Assembly (NCBI RefSeq): GCF_003853705.1
Contig: NZ_QTQI01000018.1
Coordinates: 62,001-126,000 of the forward strand
DNA from: Burkholderia sp. Bp8992
GTDB lineage: Bacteria; Pseudomonadota; Gammaproteobacteria; Burkholderiales; Burkholderiaceae
DNA: 64,000 bases
Reading direction: 5' to 3'
Shown here in pieces: positions 1 to 8,355 of the stretch. How positions within the stretch are numbered: the stretch's first letter is position 1; each line of letters starts with the position of its first letter. Position numbers and translations under genes: made by a program. The notes under the pieces were generated by a model, which had not been told where the DNA came from, made no database searches, and saw only the letters and a program-made list of their open reading frames with translations.

Positions 1-960
1 GCTGGAGCCCGACGACGTGCCGTTCTGGACGGTTGCCGTCGAGCCGCCGACGAGGCTCGTGATCAGGCCGGGGATCGGTGCTGCGCCGTTCGGGCCGTTC
101 GGGTTGACGAGGCCGCCTGCGTTGGTCACGGTGTTGCCGACCGCGGTCACGAGTTGGCCGACGTCGCCGACGAGCGGCTGGCTCGACGTGCCGCCCACCT
201 GCTTGCCTGCCGAGCTGATCGCGCCGCCGATCTGGCCGAGCAGGCCGGAGACGGGTTGGCCGAGGCCGGTCGTCGTGCCGACCTGTTGTGTGACCTGGCC
301 GGCCGTGATCACGAGCGGCGTGATCGCCGAGCTGATCGGTTGCGTGACCTGCTGGACTGCGCCCGACGACAGCGTCGAGCCGATCGTCGTGCCGGCGGCC
401 GTCAGGCCGTTGGCGACCGTGTCGAGCACGGTGCCGACCGGCGTCGTGACCGGAGCGAGCGGCGCGAGCGGGCCCGTGCCGAGCGCCTTCACCGTCGAGC
501 TCAGGCCGGACACTGTGTTGCTCGTCGCGCCGACGACATTGCCGAGGCCGGCAACCGTCGTGCCGACCGGATCCTTCGTCGAGCCGATCTGTCCCAGCCC
601 GTTGCTCACGGCATCGGCGGCTGCGCCGACGATCGTGCCGGTGCTGGAGAGCGTGCTGCCGACTCCCTTCGTCACGCCGTCGCCGAGGCCCGGCAGGCTG
701 ATGTTGCCGACCGTGCTGCCGAGGTCGCTGGCCGTCTGGCCGACCGTGCTGACGACACCCTTGGTGCCGGTCGACGTGCCGCTGGTGCCGCTCGTGCTGG
801 GCGTGCCGCTCGTGCTCGGATTGCTGTTGCTGCTGCTGGACGGCGTCGCGCTGACACCGCCGCCGCCGCAGGCGGCCAGCAGGCAGGCTGCGGCGAAGGC
901 GGTGAGGGGTACGCGCCACTGGCGCAGGGTGACGGTCGTGATGAAACGTTGCTGGGACAT
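1..960 (-). CDS. Collagen-like triple-helix repeat lipoprotein, paralogue 1 (partial, runs off the left edge)
   Basis: The minus-strand frame opens at an ATG at 960 preceded by a GGAG ribosome site and stays open to base 1, so the C-terminus is missing. About the first 30 residues form a lipoprotein signal ending LLAAC-GGGG, followed by a low-complexity S/T/G/N linker with a few TSG triplets. The body is glycine-, threonine- and valine-rich and shares blocks such as [18 protein letters not shown] and SSAITPL with the next gene, so the two are tandem paralogues. It is probably anchored in the outer membrane. The collagen-like name rests mainly on the paralogue; this copy has only a short G-x-y stretch. 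Function is unknown; proximity to the Tad locus suggests a surface or adhesion role. Confidence 0.75.
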   Translation of the reverse strand, partial: MSQQRFITTVTLRQWRVPLTAFAAACLLAACGGGGVSATPSSSSNSNPSTSGTPSTSGTSGTSTGTKGVVSTVGQTASDLGSTVGNISLPGLGDGVTKGVGSTLSSTGTIVGAAADAVSNGLGQIGSTKDPVGTTVAGLGNVVGATSNTVSGLSSTVKALGTGPLAPLAPVTTPVGTVLDTVANGLTAAGTTIGSTLSSGAVQQVTQPISSAITPLVITAGQVTQQVGTTTGLGQPVSGLLGQIGGAISSAGKQVGGTSSQPLVGDVGQLVTAVGNTVTNAGGLVNPNGPNGAAPIPGLITSLVGGSTATVQNGTSSGSS

Positions 961-1000
961 GATGGACTCCTCGCTGTCTTTTCGATGAATGGATGCCGGA

Positions 1001-2731
1001 TTACTTGCCGTGCGTGCCGCCGAGCAGGCCGCCGATCAGCGACGTGACAGGCGCGAGCGGGTTCGACGTCGAGCCCGAGTTCGTGACGGCGCCCGTGCCG
1101 CCGCTCAGTGCCGGTGCGCCGACCGTGCTGGTGACCGTCGAGACGGCGTTCGTCACCGGGGCGAGCGGGCTGCTGCCGCCTGCGCCGCCCGTCACGCCGC
1201 CGAGGGCACCCGTGACTGCGCCGAGGAGACCTGTGACCGGTGCAAGCGGGCTGCCGCTCGTTCCGCCGGTTGCGCCGCCGAGTGCGCCGGTGACCGTCGA
1301 GACGAGGCCGGTAACCGGTGCGAGCGGGCTGCCGCTGCCGCCTGCTGCGCCACCGAGTGCGCCGGTGACCGTGGAGACGAGGCCGGTGACCGGAGCGAGC
1401 GGGCCGCTGCCGCCGCCTGCTACGCCACCAAGTGCGCCGGTGACCGTGGAGACGAGGCCGGTGACCGGAGCGAGCGGACCGCTGCCGCTGCCTGCTGCGC
1501 CACCAAGTGCGCCGGTCACCGTCGAGACGAGGCCGGTGACCGGAGCGAGCGGGCCACTGCCGCCGCCTGCTGCGCCGCCGAGAGCGCCGGTAACCGTCGA
1601 GACGAGACCGGTGACCGGAGCGAGCGGACCGCTGCCGCCACCCGTTGCGCCGCCGAGAGCGCCCGTGACGGTGGAGACGAGGCCCGTGAGCGGAGCGAGC
1701 GGATTGGTCACGCCGCCGGTGCCGCCCGTGAGCAGGCCGCCGACGGTCTTCACGGTATTGCCCGTGGCCGAGACGGTGTTGCCGAGGCCTGTCGTGACGG
1801 GGTTGCCGCCTGTCGACGCGAGCAGCGCGCCGGCCTGGTTCAGTCCGTTGCCGACCGTGCCGAGCAGCGTGTTGACGGGGGCGCCGAGGCCGGTCGCCGT
1901 ACCGATCGTCTGGGTCGTCTGGCCGACCATCGTCGTGATCGGCGTGATGGCCGAGCTGACCGTCTGCGTGACTTGCTGGATCGGGCCGGTCGACAGCGCA
2001 TTGCCAAGGGTCGTGCCGCCGTTCGACACGGCGCCGCCGAGTGTCGACACGAGGCCGCCGACGGCCCCCGTGACCGGAGCAAGCGGCGACAGCGGGCCGC
2101 TGCCGAGGCTCGTGACCAGCGCGCCGGTCTGCGTGACGGCGCCGCCGAGCTGGTTGACTACGCCGCCCGTGCTGGCGAGCGTGGTGCCGACCGGATCCTT
2201 CGTTGCGCCGAGCTGGCCGAGACCGTTGCCGAGGCCGTTGCCGAGTGCGGTCACCGCGCCGCCGACGCTTTGCACGATGCCACCTGCGGCTTGCGTCGTG
2301 GCAGGATTGACGCCCGGCAGCGTTTGGCTGCCGAGGGCGGAGCCGAGATTGGAGACGGCGCCGCCGGCAGTCGTGACGATATTGCTGGTGCTTGCGAGGA
2401 CAGTTCCCACTGGGTTCGCCGACACACCGGAGGTGCCGGACGTACCGCTCGTGCCCGAGGTTCCGCTGGTACCGGACGTGCCGCTCGTGCCCGACGTGCC
2501 GCTGGTGCCGGACGTGCCGCTCGTACCCGAGGTGCCGCTCGTGCCGGACGTACCGCTCGTGCCCGAGCTGCCGCTGGTGCCGGAGGTGCCGCCGCCCGAG
2601 CTCGAGCCGCCGCCGATGCCGTGGCTGATGGAACCGGAGCCGCCACACGCGGAGAGGGAGAGCATGGCTGCAACGGTGGCCGCGATCAGAGTCGTCCGGA
2701 ACACGCCATGAGGGATAACCTTAATGTCCAT
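1001..2731 (-). CDS. Collagen-like triple-helix repeat lipoprotein, paralogue 2
   Basis: A 576-residue protein starting at an ATG with a GAGGAAG ribosome site. Residues 1-29 are a lipoprotein signal with lipobox LSLSAC. Residues about 45-105 are an almost uninterrupted run of Gly-Thr-Ser triplets (G-x-y periodicity, hence collagen-like). A central domain of about 200 residues resembles the neighbouring paralogue. The C-terminal third holds seven or eight tandem repeats of about 25 residues beginning [18 protein letters not shown]. It is probably an outer-membrane-anchored stalk. The triplets and the long repeats are both nearly identical at DNA level, so length variation by recombination or slippage is expected. 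It is transcribed away from flp. Confidence 0.85.
   Translation of the reverse strand: MDIKVIPHGVFRTTLIAATVAAMLSLSACGGSGSISHGIGGGSSSGGGTSGTSGSSGTSGTSGTSGTSGTSGTSGTSGTSGTSGTSGTSGTSGTSGTSGTSGVSANPVGTVLASTSNIVTTAGGAVSNLGSALGSQTLPGVNPATTQAAGGIVQSVGGAVTALGNGLGNGLGQLGATKDPVGTTLASTGGVVNQLGGAVTQTGALVTSLGSGPLSPLAPVTGAVGGLVSTLGGAVSNGGTTLGNALSTGPIQQVTQTVSSAITPITTMVGQTTQTIGTATGLGAPVNTLLGTVGNGLNQAGALLASTGGNPVTTGLGNTVSATGNTVKTVGGLLTGGTGGVTNPLAPLTGLVSTVTGALGGATGGGSGPLAPVTGLVSTVTGALGGAAGGGSGPLAPVTGLVSTVTGALGGAAGSGSGPLAPVTGLVSTVTGALGGVAGGGSGPLAPVTGLVSTVTGALGGAAGGSGSPLAPVTGLVSTVTGALGGATGGTSGSPLAPVTGLLGAVTGALGGVTGGAGGSSPLAPVTNAVSTVTSTVGAPALSGGTGAVTNSGSTSNPLAPVTSLIGGLLGGTHGK
1130..1706 (-). repeat. Tandem repeats of about 75 bp encoding 25-residue units
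   Basis: Successive units encode [18 protein letters not shown] followed by a short Gly/Ala/Ser spacer. The middle units differ by only a few substitutions, while the outer units are more diverged and run on in degenerate form to the stop codon. Such similarity makes in-frame gain or loss of units likely. Confidence 0.85.
2431..2597 (-). repeat. Gly-Thr-Ser triplet repeat tract (9-bp periodicity)
   Basis: About eighteen consecutive 9-bp units encode Gly-Thr-Ser, with one Gly-Ser-Ser. Third positions vary (GTG/GTA, CTC/CTG), so the tract is not perfectly homogeneous. The G-x-y periodicity is what earns the collagen-like label; proline is absent, so a bacterial threonine-type triple helix would have to be assumed. 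Confidence 0.85.
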
Positions 2732-3409
2732 TTCTTCCTCGCATTAAAAATGTGTTGTGAACTGCGTTGTGTTGAGTGGTGCGAGGACTACTCTGCAACT
2801 GTCGTGCCATTTCGACGCCCGACAGTTCGACAACCGGTTTTAAACGAGGCAATTCCTTGTCGGGAAAGGAAGTGGTGGAAATTGAAAGATTGTTGAATCT
2901 GTTTAAGTGCGGGCGAATGAGAACGATTTCGGCCGTTTCGTAACGTAACGTCACAACATTGGCGTTACGGGTGCGGCGTAACGTGGGCGGAGAGCCGGCT
3001 TGGTGGACAAGGCAATTGTTTTACTGGTGGATTAGGTGTGCACATCTAACCTATCGTAAATCCTATGTGTAAGTCGTACCGAAACGCCGTACAAATACGT
3101 TGTGCTCCTGAAGACTTTTTTTCCGGTGGGGTCGTTAAAAGAGGTTGGAAACTAAATCGGATCGGATATAGAATCGGGAGCAGATGTAAGCAAATGTACG
3201 GTTCGGTACACAACGTTCGAGGAGGGTCACTATCGCGAATGTTAACTTGCATCAAATCGTGAGCAATGCCCTTCGGGGCGACCTATAAAGAAAGCGCACC
3301 CGGTTGTCGCTGCAGCAGATGTGGTGAACGGCGTGGGGCAAGGGCCAGATATGCGGGGACGTATACGTATAAAAGGCCAAAGATCGTAAATACAGGCACG
3401 AGGAATAAA
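2732..3409. promoter_or_regulatory. 678-bp intergenic region between the collagen-like gene and flp
   Basis: No convincing gene is present; short frames here lack Burkholderia codon bias. The region is AT-richer than its surroundings. At 2938-2985 it carries clustered CGTAACG/CGTTACG words, and just upstream of flp (about 3360-3370) a perfect ACGTATACGT palindrome next to a TATAAA-like box. It must hold the divergent promoters of the collagen-like lipoprotein and the tad operon. The length and composition suggest several regulator sites. Confidence 0.6.
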
Positions 3410-3580
3410 ATGAAAGCAATCATCAAGCGTTTCCTTAAGGAAGAAAACGGGGTTACCGCAGTCGAGTACGGACTCATTGCCGGACTTATCGCAGTCGCTC
3501 TCGTCACTGCCATGGGCACGTTGACGGGCGGCATCTCGGGGGCGTTCAGCTACATCGCGAGCAAGTTGCCGGCGGCATAA
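3410..3580 (+). CDS. flp: Flp family type IVb pilin
   Basis: A 56-residue prepilin with a GAGG ribosome site 5' of the ATG. A short basic leader (MKAIIKRFLKEENG) ends in the glycine cleaved by prepilin peptidase. It is followed by VTAVEYGLIAGLIAVALV, the Flp signature with the essential Glu at +5 and adjacent Tyr in a hydrophobic helix. This is the major subunit of the Tad fibre, processed by the peptidase encoded next and assembled by the TadA/B/C machine. An earlier in-frame start (3266) was rejected because its extension is not leader-like. A strong stem-loop follows the gene. Confidence 0.95.
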   Translation: MKAIIKRFLKEENGVTAVEYGLIAGLIAVALVTAMGTLTGGISGAFSYIASKLPAA

Positions 3581-3615
3581 CGAACGAGCTTTCGCTCATT
3601 TCCCTGCTGATAGGG

Positions 3616-3641
3616 GCGCGGATTGCTTTGGCAATCCGCGC
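3616..3641 (+). terminator. Stem-loop between flp and the prepilin peptidase gene
   Basis: An 11-bp perfect stem (GCGCGGATTGC / GCAATCCGCGC) with a TTTG loop lies in the 88-bp gap after flp. There is no run of T immediately after it, so it is more likely a partial terminator or 3' stabiliser. Either role would raise pilin mRNA relative to the assembly genes. Confidence 0.6.
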
Positions 3642-3668
3642 AGGTAAGTTTTGCCGCTCGGGGCGTAA

Positions 3669-4163
3669 ATGATCCTGCTAACTGGCGTCGGGGTTTTCCT
3701 CGCGTGGGCGGTGCTCGTCGCGTTCGAGGACATTCGCCACAGGCGTATACCAAATTCACTGGTGATCGGTGGGCTTGTATCTGCATTTCTGCTCTCCGGA
3801 CACAATCCATTCGGCATATCCGTAAATCAGGCGCTCACCGGCGTACTGATCGGCTTTGTCAGCCTTTTCCCATTTTTCGTGCTGCGCGTAATGGGTGCTG
3901 CGGATGTCAAGGTATTCGCAGTGCTGGGTGCGTGGTGCGGTCCCCATGCGTTGTTGTGGCTCTGGATCGTTGCGAGCCTGCTCGCGTTTGCCCATGTCGG
4001 CACGCTGATCTTCGCCACTCGCACACCGGTGTCCGCGCTGTGGCATCGGCGCGCTCCGACGATGGAGATTGCCGGCTTCCGCGCGTCGCCGTATGCCGCG
4101 TTTCTCGTGATTCCGGCGGCATTGTGGTGCGTGTACCGGATCGCAATTGGGGGAATGCAATGA
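3669..4163 (+). CDS. cpaA: A24 family prepilin peptidase (TadV/CpaA)
   Basis: A 164-residue polytopic inner-membrane protein with about five hydrophobic segments. It contains the two aspartates expected of type IV prepilin peptidases: one in FEDIRHRRIPN near residue 21 and one in the GAADVK motif near residue 78. The short form without an N-terminal methylase domain is typical of Tad systems. It should cleave the leader of Flp and of the TadE/TadG pseudopilins. The stop codon overlaps the next start (ATGA), indicating translational coupling with tadE. Confidence 0.93.
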   Translation: MILLTGVGVFLAWAVLVAFEDIRHRRIPNSLVIGGLVSAFLLSGHNPFGISVNQALTGVLIGFVSLFPFFVLRVMGAADVKVFAVLGAWCGPHALLWLWIVASLLAFAHVGTLIFATRTPVSALWHRRAPTMEIAGFRASPYAAFLVIPAALWCVYRIAIGGMQ

Positions 4164-4654
4164 CGCTCCCTTGTCTTGCATCAGGAATGCGGCGTCGCGA
4201 GCGCGGCGCGACTGCTATTGAATTTGCGTTGATGCTGCCGGTGTTTTTCCTGATCCTGTACGCGATCATCACGTACGGAATGATCTTCGCCGCGCAGCAA
4301 AACCTGACGCTTGCGGCGACAGAGGGCGCCCGTGCTGCGCTGAATTATCAGCAGGTGGGAGCGGCTGCGTCGGTGCAGGCGGCGCAGCAAGCCGCACTTG
4401 CCGCGCGGGCCCAGGCCGCCTGCACGGCCGCAACGAACCTGACCACGTGGCTAAAAGGGTCGACATGCACGCCGACGCAGCAAGGTAGCTGTTCGTACGA
4501 CACGACGATGCTGTGTGTTCAGATCACGCTGACCTATCCGTACTCGCAGAACCCGCTGGTCCCGCCGTTTCCGCTGCTCGGCTCGCTGTTGCCGGTGCCC
4601 TCGGCACTCGTCGGAACTGCGATGGTGCAGATCAGCCCGGTCAACATCATATAG
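4160..4654 (+). CDS. tadE: TadE-family pseudopilin
   Basis: A 164-residue protein whose N-terminus RRRERGATAIEFALMLPVFFLILYAIITYG is a TadE-type prepilin segment: basic leader, Gly, then a hydrophobic helix with Glu near +5. A soluble C-terminal domain with four cysteines follows, two in the ST-C-TPTQQGS-C stretch. TadE-like pseudopilins are minor pilus components processed by the adjacent peptidase. The start is fixed by the 4-bp overlap with the preceding gene. No separate TadF is recognisable in the operon. Confidence 0.88.
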   Translation: MTLPCLASGMRRRERGATAIEFALMLPVFFLILYAIITYGMIFAAQQNLTLAATEGARAALNYQQVGAAASVQAAQQAALAARAQAACTAATNLTTWLKGSTCTPTQQGSCSYDTTMLCVQITLTYPYSQNPLVPPFPLLGSLLPVPSALVGTAMVQISPVNII

Positions 4655-4750
4655 ACGGCAGCAATGGCGTCGTGCCGGGGCGAGGTCGGCCCGGTCGGTC
4701 ACGTTGCGCGAAGAATTCAATCGTGAGTAGCGGGGAAGCGTAAGAACACT

Positions 4751-5653
4751 ATGGCCAACAACCTGACGAAGATCATTGCAGGCTTGCTGATCGCGATCGC
4801 GGTCCTGCTCGGCGTCTATGCGTGGATGCTCGGTCGAAAGCCAGTCGATGTCGCACCGGTTGCCGCGACGGTGGCGACGCAACGCGAGCCGGTTGTCGTG
4901 GCGACCCGGCCATTGCAGGCCGGCCAGCCGATTCCAGCCGATGCGCTGAAGGTTCAGCAGTCGACTGCTGCGCCGAAGGGGGCGTTTGCCGATCCGCTGC
5001 AACTAGTTGGTCGCATCCCAATTGCCGATATTCCCGCTCAAGCGGCCGTCGTCGCAAGCGCACTGTCATCCGGCCTTGCCGAGCAGATCGCGCCGGGCGA
5101 GCGCGCTGTCGCGATCAAGGTGGACGAGACCAACGCAGTCGGCAACCGCGTGCGGCCCGGTAACTATGTGGACGTGTTCCTGAACCTGAAACGCGACGGG
5201 ACTGGCGTGGCGATTGGCGGGACGTCGACAGCCGAGATCGTGAATACCCAGGCGCGATTGCTGATGTCGAAGGTCCGCGTGCTGTCGTTTGGAGATGCCA
5301 CAACCGAGCGAGACAGCTCGAACGGTTCCGTGGTCGGGGTGCGGACTGCCGTGCTGGCAGTGCCGACCGCGCAAGTGGATGCGCTGACGCTCGCCGAGCA
5401 GAGTGGCCGGCTCGTGCTCGCGCTCCGTAGCCCGCGCGACGACGAAGTCGCGACGCAGACCGTCGCGGTTCGTGTGGGCGACGACAAGAGCCCGTCGGCG
5501 CTTGCCGCAACCGGTGTGATGCTGGGCGAGTTGTCGAAGAGTGCGACGGCGCAGGCGCCGGTTCCGCGTGCGGCGGCGCGGGCAGTCACGCGGCATTCAG
5601 GCGGCGGCATCGAGGTGATTCGGGGTGGGCGGACCGAGACGGTCGCTTATTGA
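4751..5653 (+). CDS. cpaB: Flp pilus assembly protein CpaB/RcpC
   Basis: A 300-residue protein with an N-terminal transmembrane segment (LTKIIAGLLIAIAVLLGVYAWML). A SAF-like domain follows (VVVATRPLQAGQPIPADAL, about residues 48-66), and then an RcpC/CpaB domain with IAPGERAVAIKVDETNAVGNRVRPGNYVDVF. This periplasmic protein is thought to link the secretin to the inner-membrane platform. The last codons of cpaB touch the alternative TTG start of the secretin gene downstream, so the two are translated together or nearly so. Confidence 0.93.
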   Translation: MANNLTKIIAGLLIAIAVLLGVYAWMLGRKPVDVAPVAATVATQREPVVVATRPLQAGQPIPADALKVQQSTAAPKGAFADPLQLVGRIPIADIPAQAAVVASALSSGLAEQIAPGERAVAIKVDETNAVGNRVRPGNYVDVFLNLKRDGTGVAIGGTSTAEIVNTQARLLMSKVRVLSFGDATTERDSSNGSVVGVRTAVLAVPTAQVDALTLAEQSGRLVLALRSPRDDEVATQTVAVRVGDDKSPSALAATGVMLGELSKSATAQAPVPRAAARAVTRHSGGGIEVIRGGRTETVAY

Positions 5654-5706
5654 GCGCGACGAAGACGACAACCAGAGAAGGGGGGCGGACCGATGCCTCC
5701 AAAACA

Positions 5707-7038
5707 ATGAAAAAGAAACTGATTGGATTGGCTATTGCATTGAGCGCGCTGGCAATGCCGCCGCTGTCGGACGCGGCCGACACGAGCGGGACGATCAGCC
5801 TTGTGGTCGGCGCGCAACGGCAGCTTGCAACGGGGCGTGCGCTGCAGCGGGTTGCGGTCGGCGACCCGTCGGTCGCCGATGTGCTAGTCGTGAAGGGCGG
5901 GCGCGGCGGCGTGCTGCTCGTCGCGAAGAGTGCCGGGTCGACGAACGTGATGATCTGGGAGCGCGGCCGTGACGAACCGACCGTCTACAACGTGAATGTC
6001 ACGAGCGGTGCCGCGCGTGCGTTGCTTGACGGCGCATCGCCGAGCGTGAATACGTACAGCGGCACAACGGTGATTGGCGGTGCGTCCGGGACGCTCGACG
6101 GGCATCAACGGGCGGTTCATGCAGCGAAGACGATCAGCGGCAAGGACGGGACGACTCTTGATGCGTCGACGATTTCCGGCAAGAACGTCGTGCAGGTTGA
6201 CGTGCGTGTCGTCGAATTCAGCCGTTCGGTGCTGAAGCAGGCGGGTCTCAACTTCTTCAAGCAGAGCAATGGCTTTTCGTTCGGTGCATTCGCGCCGACG
6301 GGTCTGACGTCGATTAGCGGTACGCCGGGCAGTTCGCTGACCTACAACACGAACGTGCCGATTTCATCGGCGTTCAATCTCGTCGTCAATTCTGTGTCGC
6401 ATGGGCTGTTCGCGGATCTGTCGATTCTCGAGGCGAACAATCTTGCCCGCGTGCTTGCACAGCCTACGCTCGTCGCATTGTCCGGCCAAAGTGCGAACTT
6501 CCTCGCAGGCGGCGAAATCCCGGTGCCGGTGCCGCAATCTCTCGGCACGATTTCCATCGAATGGAAACCTTATGGCGTCGGACTCACTGTCACGCCGACC
6601 GTGCTGAATCCGCGGCGGATCGCGCTGAAGGTCGCACCCGAGTCGAGCCAGCTCGACTTCGTGCATTCGATCACGATCAACGGCGTTCAGGTTCCCGCGC
6701 TGACAACGCGGCGCGCGGACACGACGGTCGAACTTGGCGATGGCGAAAGCTTCGTCATCGGTGGCCTGGTCGACCGGGAGACGACGTCCAACGTCAATAA
6801 GGTGCCGTTCCTGGGCGATCTGCCGATCATCGGCGCGTTTTTCAAGAATTTGAGTTACCAGCAGAGCGACAAGGAACTCGTGATCATCGTTACGCCGCAT
6901 CTCGTCGCACCGATCGCGCAAGGCGCGTCGCTGCCGGCAACGCCAGGCGAGCTGTCCGAGCAGCGCGATGCTCCAGTGTGGCGTTCTTATCTGGGCGGCA
7001 TGGCGTCGCCGGACGCAGGACCGGGGTTCTCAAAATGA
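5707..7038 (+). CDS. cpaC: Type II/IV secretion family secretin CpaC/RcpA
   Basis: This forms the outer-membrane pore for the Flp pilus. From the ATG at 5707 the 443-residue product has a clean signal peptide (MKKKLIGLAIALSALAMPPLSDA). Next comes an N-terminal secretin/BON-like region (GDPSVADVLVVKGG, LLVAKSAGSTNVMIWE), and a C-terminal secretin core with VPVPQSLGTISIEWKPYGVGL and VPFLGDLPIIGAFF. A TTG at 5650 could start 19 residues earlier and overlap cpaB, but that extension would precede the signal peptide, so I prefer 5707. The ribosome site for 5707 is weak (AGAAGGGGGG is too far upstream), so the start is not settled. Confidence 0.93.
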   Translation: MKKKLIGLAIALSALAMPPLSDAADTSGTISLVVGAQRQLATGRALQRVAVGDPSVADVLVVKGGRGGVLLVAKSAGSTNVMIWERGRDEPTVYNVNVTSGAARALLDGASPSVNTYSGTTVIGGASGTLDGHQRAVHAAKTISGKDGTTLDASTISGKNVVQVDVRVVEFSRSVLKQAGLNFFKQSNGFSFGAFAPTGLTSISGTPGSSLTYNTNVPISSAFNLVVNSVSHGLFADLSILEANNLARVLAQPTLVALSGQSANFLAGGEIPVPVPQSLGTISIEWKPYGVGLTVTPTVLNPRRIALKVAPESSQLDFVHSITINGVQVPALTTRRADTTVELGDGESFVIGGLVDRETTSNVNKVPFLGDLPIIGAFFKNLSYQQSDKELVIIVTPHLVAPIAQGASLPATPGELSEQRDAPVWRSYLGGMASPDAGPGFSK

Positions 7039-7113
7039 GCGCGCCGATTCAATACGGGGCAGCACAGGCCGTCGCGTGCGACGCGATGCCTTGCTTCATT
7101 GGGAGTATCCAAG

Positions 7114-8352
7114 ATGAATGCGAGAACCTATTCTTTGGCTGAGCTCGCCGTCACCGACCACTTCGTGTGCGCATCCTCGCTTGCGGAGCATGTGCACTGG
7201 CTGTCGCAGTCGCTGGTTTCGGCCGGCGCAGTCGAGGGCGCGCCGCTCGACGGTGCCGCGTTGTCTCAGCGCATCGGCGTGTTGAATCCTGCGCTGGTGT
7301 TCATCGATTTTTCGGGTGATTGCGCGGCGGCGAGCACGGTTGTCGCGGCGGTACGCGTGTCGCATCCGGGGGTGCCGGTCGTCGCGCTGGGTTCGCTCAC
7401 GCAACCGGAGGGGGCACTCGCCGCGCTGCGCGCGGGCGTACGCGATTTCGTCGATTTTTCCGCACCGGCCGACGAGGCGCTGCGGATCACGCGAGTGTTG
7501 CTCGACAACGTCGGCGAGCCTGCGAATCGCCACGGGAAGGTCACCGCGTTGCTGGGCGCCCGCGCCGGAATGGGCGTGAGCACGCTGGCCGCGAACCTGT
7601 CGGTGCTGATGCAGCGGCGGCCCGCCGATCCCGCACTGACGGCGGCGCTCCTCGATCTCGGATTGCCGGCTGGCGACAGTGCATTGTTCCTGAACACGCG
7701 CTGCGAATTCCATTTCGTCGAAGCGGTACGCAACCTGCGTCGAATCGACCGCACTTTCGTGACGACCGCGCTCGCGCGCCATTCAAGCGGTGTTGCACTC
7801 ACGACGCTGCCGCCGAACCTCGCCGATCTGCGCGAGGTTGCAACGGCGTCGTGCTCGGCATTGCTAAATCGGTTGCGGGCGTTCTTTGATCACCAGATTG
7901 TCGATCTCGGTGGTTTCCCGAATCGCGAATTCATCGCACAGGTCGTGAATCTTGCGGACGAAGCATGGCTCGTTTGCGATCAGGGCGTGGCGTCGGTCGT
8001 ATCGGCGGTCGAGATGCTGGACGGGCTACGCGATGCGGGAGCCGCGACCGAACGGATCCGGCTCGTCGTCAACCAGTTCGACGCTGATCTTGGGCTGATG
8101 CCTGCACAGATTGCCGAACGGCTGGAGTTATCGCTGATCGCGACGCTGCCGTCACGGCGCGTGTCGATCGGGCATGCGGCGAACCAGGGCAAGCTGATTG
8201 CAGAAGTCGCGGAACGCGATCCGTACGTCCGTGCGCTCGGACCGTTGGTCGAGCGCCTTGCGGGTGCGCCGGCACCGGGAGCGGCACAGCGTGCGGTTGG
8301 TGGCCTCTCGGCGCTCAGGCGAATCATTCAATCCTCAACGAAGCGGTCGTAA
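7114..8352 (+). CDS. tadZ: TadZ/CpaE-like pilus localisation ATPase
   Basis: A 412-residue protein from the ATG at 7114, which has GGGAG eight bases upstream. Residues about 1-130 form an atypical receiver-like domain; residues about 145-400 form a MinD/ParA-like domain. The Walker A region reads LLGARAGMGVSTLAANL, so the usual deviant GKGGxGKT is degenerate (a serine replaces the second lysine), as is common in TadZ. A downstream IVDLGGFPNREF corresponds to the Walker B area. TadZ proteins mark the polar assembly site. The gene lies 75 bp after the secretin. Confidence 0.88.
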   Translation: MNARTYSLAELAVTDHFVCASSLAEHVHWLSQSLVSAGAVEGAPLDGAALSQRIGVLNPALVFIDFSGDCAAASTVVAAVRVSHPGVPVVALGSLTQPEGALAALRAGVRDFVDFSAPADEALRITRVLLDNVGEPANRHGKVTALLGARAGMGVSTLAANLSVLMQRRPADPALTAALLDLGLPAGDSALFLNTRCEFHFVEAVRNLRRIDRTFVTTALARHSSGVALTTLPPNLADLREVATASCSALLNRLRAFFDHQIVDLGGFPNREFIAQVVNLADEAWLVCDQGVASVVSAVEMLDGLRDAGAATERIRLVVNQFDADLGLMPAQIAERLELSLIATLPSRRVSIGHAANQGKLIAEVAERDPYVRALGPLVERLAGAPAPGAAQRAVGGLSALRRIIQSSTKRS

Positions 8353-8355
8353 GTG

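Noticed and set aside
1130-1706. CRISPR-like array
   Set aside because: The regular 75-bp repeats have no unique spacers and lie inside a reading frame; they are protein repeats.
672-2648. 658-residue minus-strand Arg/His-rich ORF over the collagen-like genes
   Set aside because: It is an alternative frame of the repeats in the real lipoprotein genes, spanning two of them, with a composition (His/Arg runs) typical of shadow frames in GC-rich DNA.
989-2896. Long plus-strand ORFs (635 and 572 residues) opposite the collagen-like gene
   Set aside because: These are antisense frames of the repetitive gene; the minus-strand frame has a lipobox signal and ribosome site, they do not.
3046-3262. 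Short ORFs on both strands upstream of flp
   Set aside because: No ribosome site, no codon bias; the area is AT-rich intergenic DNA with regulatory words.
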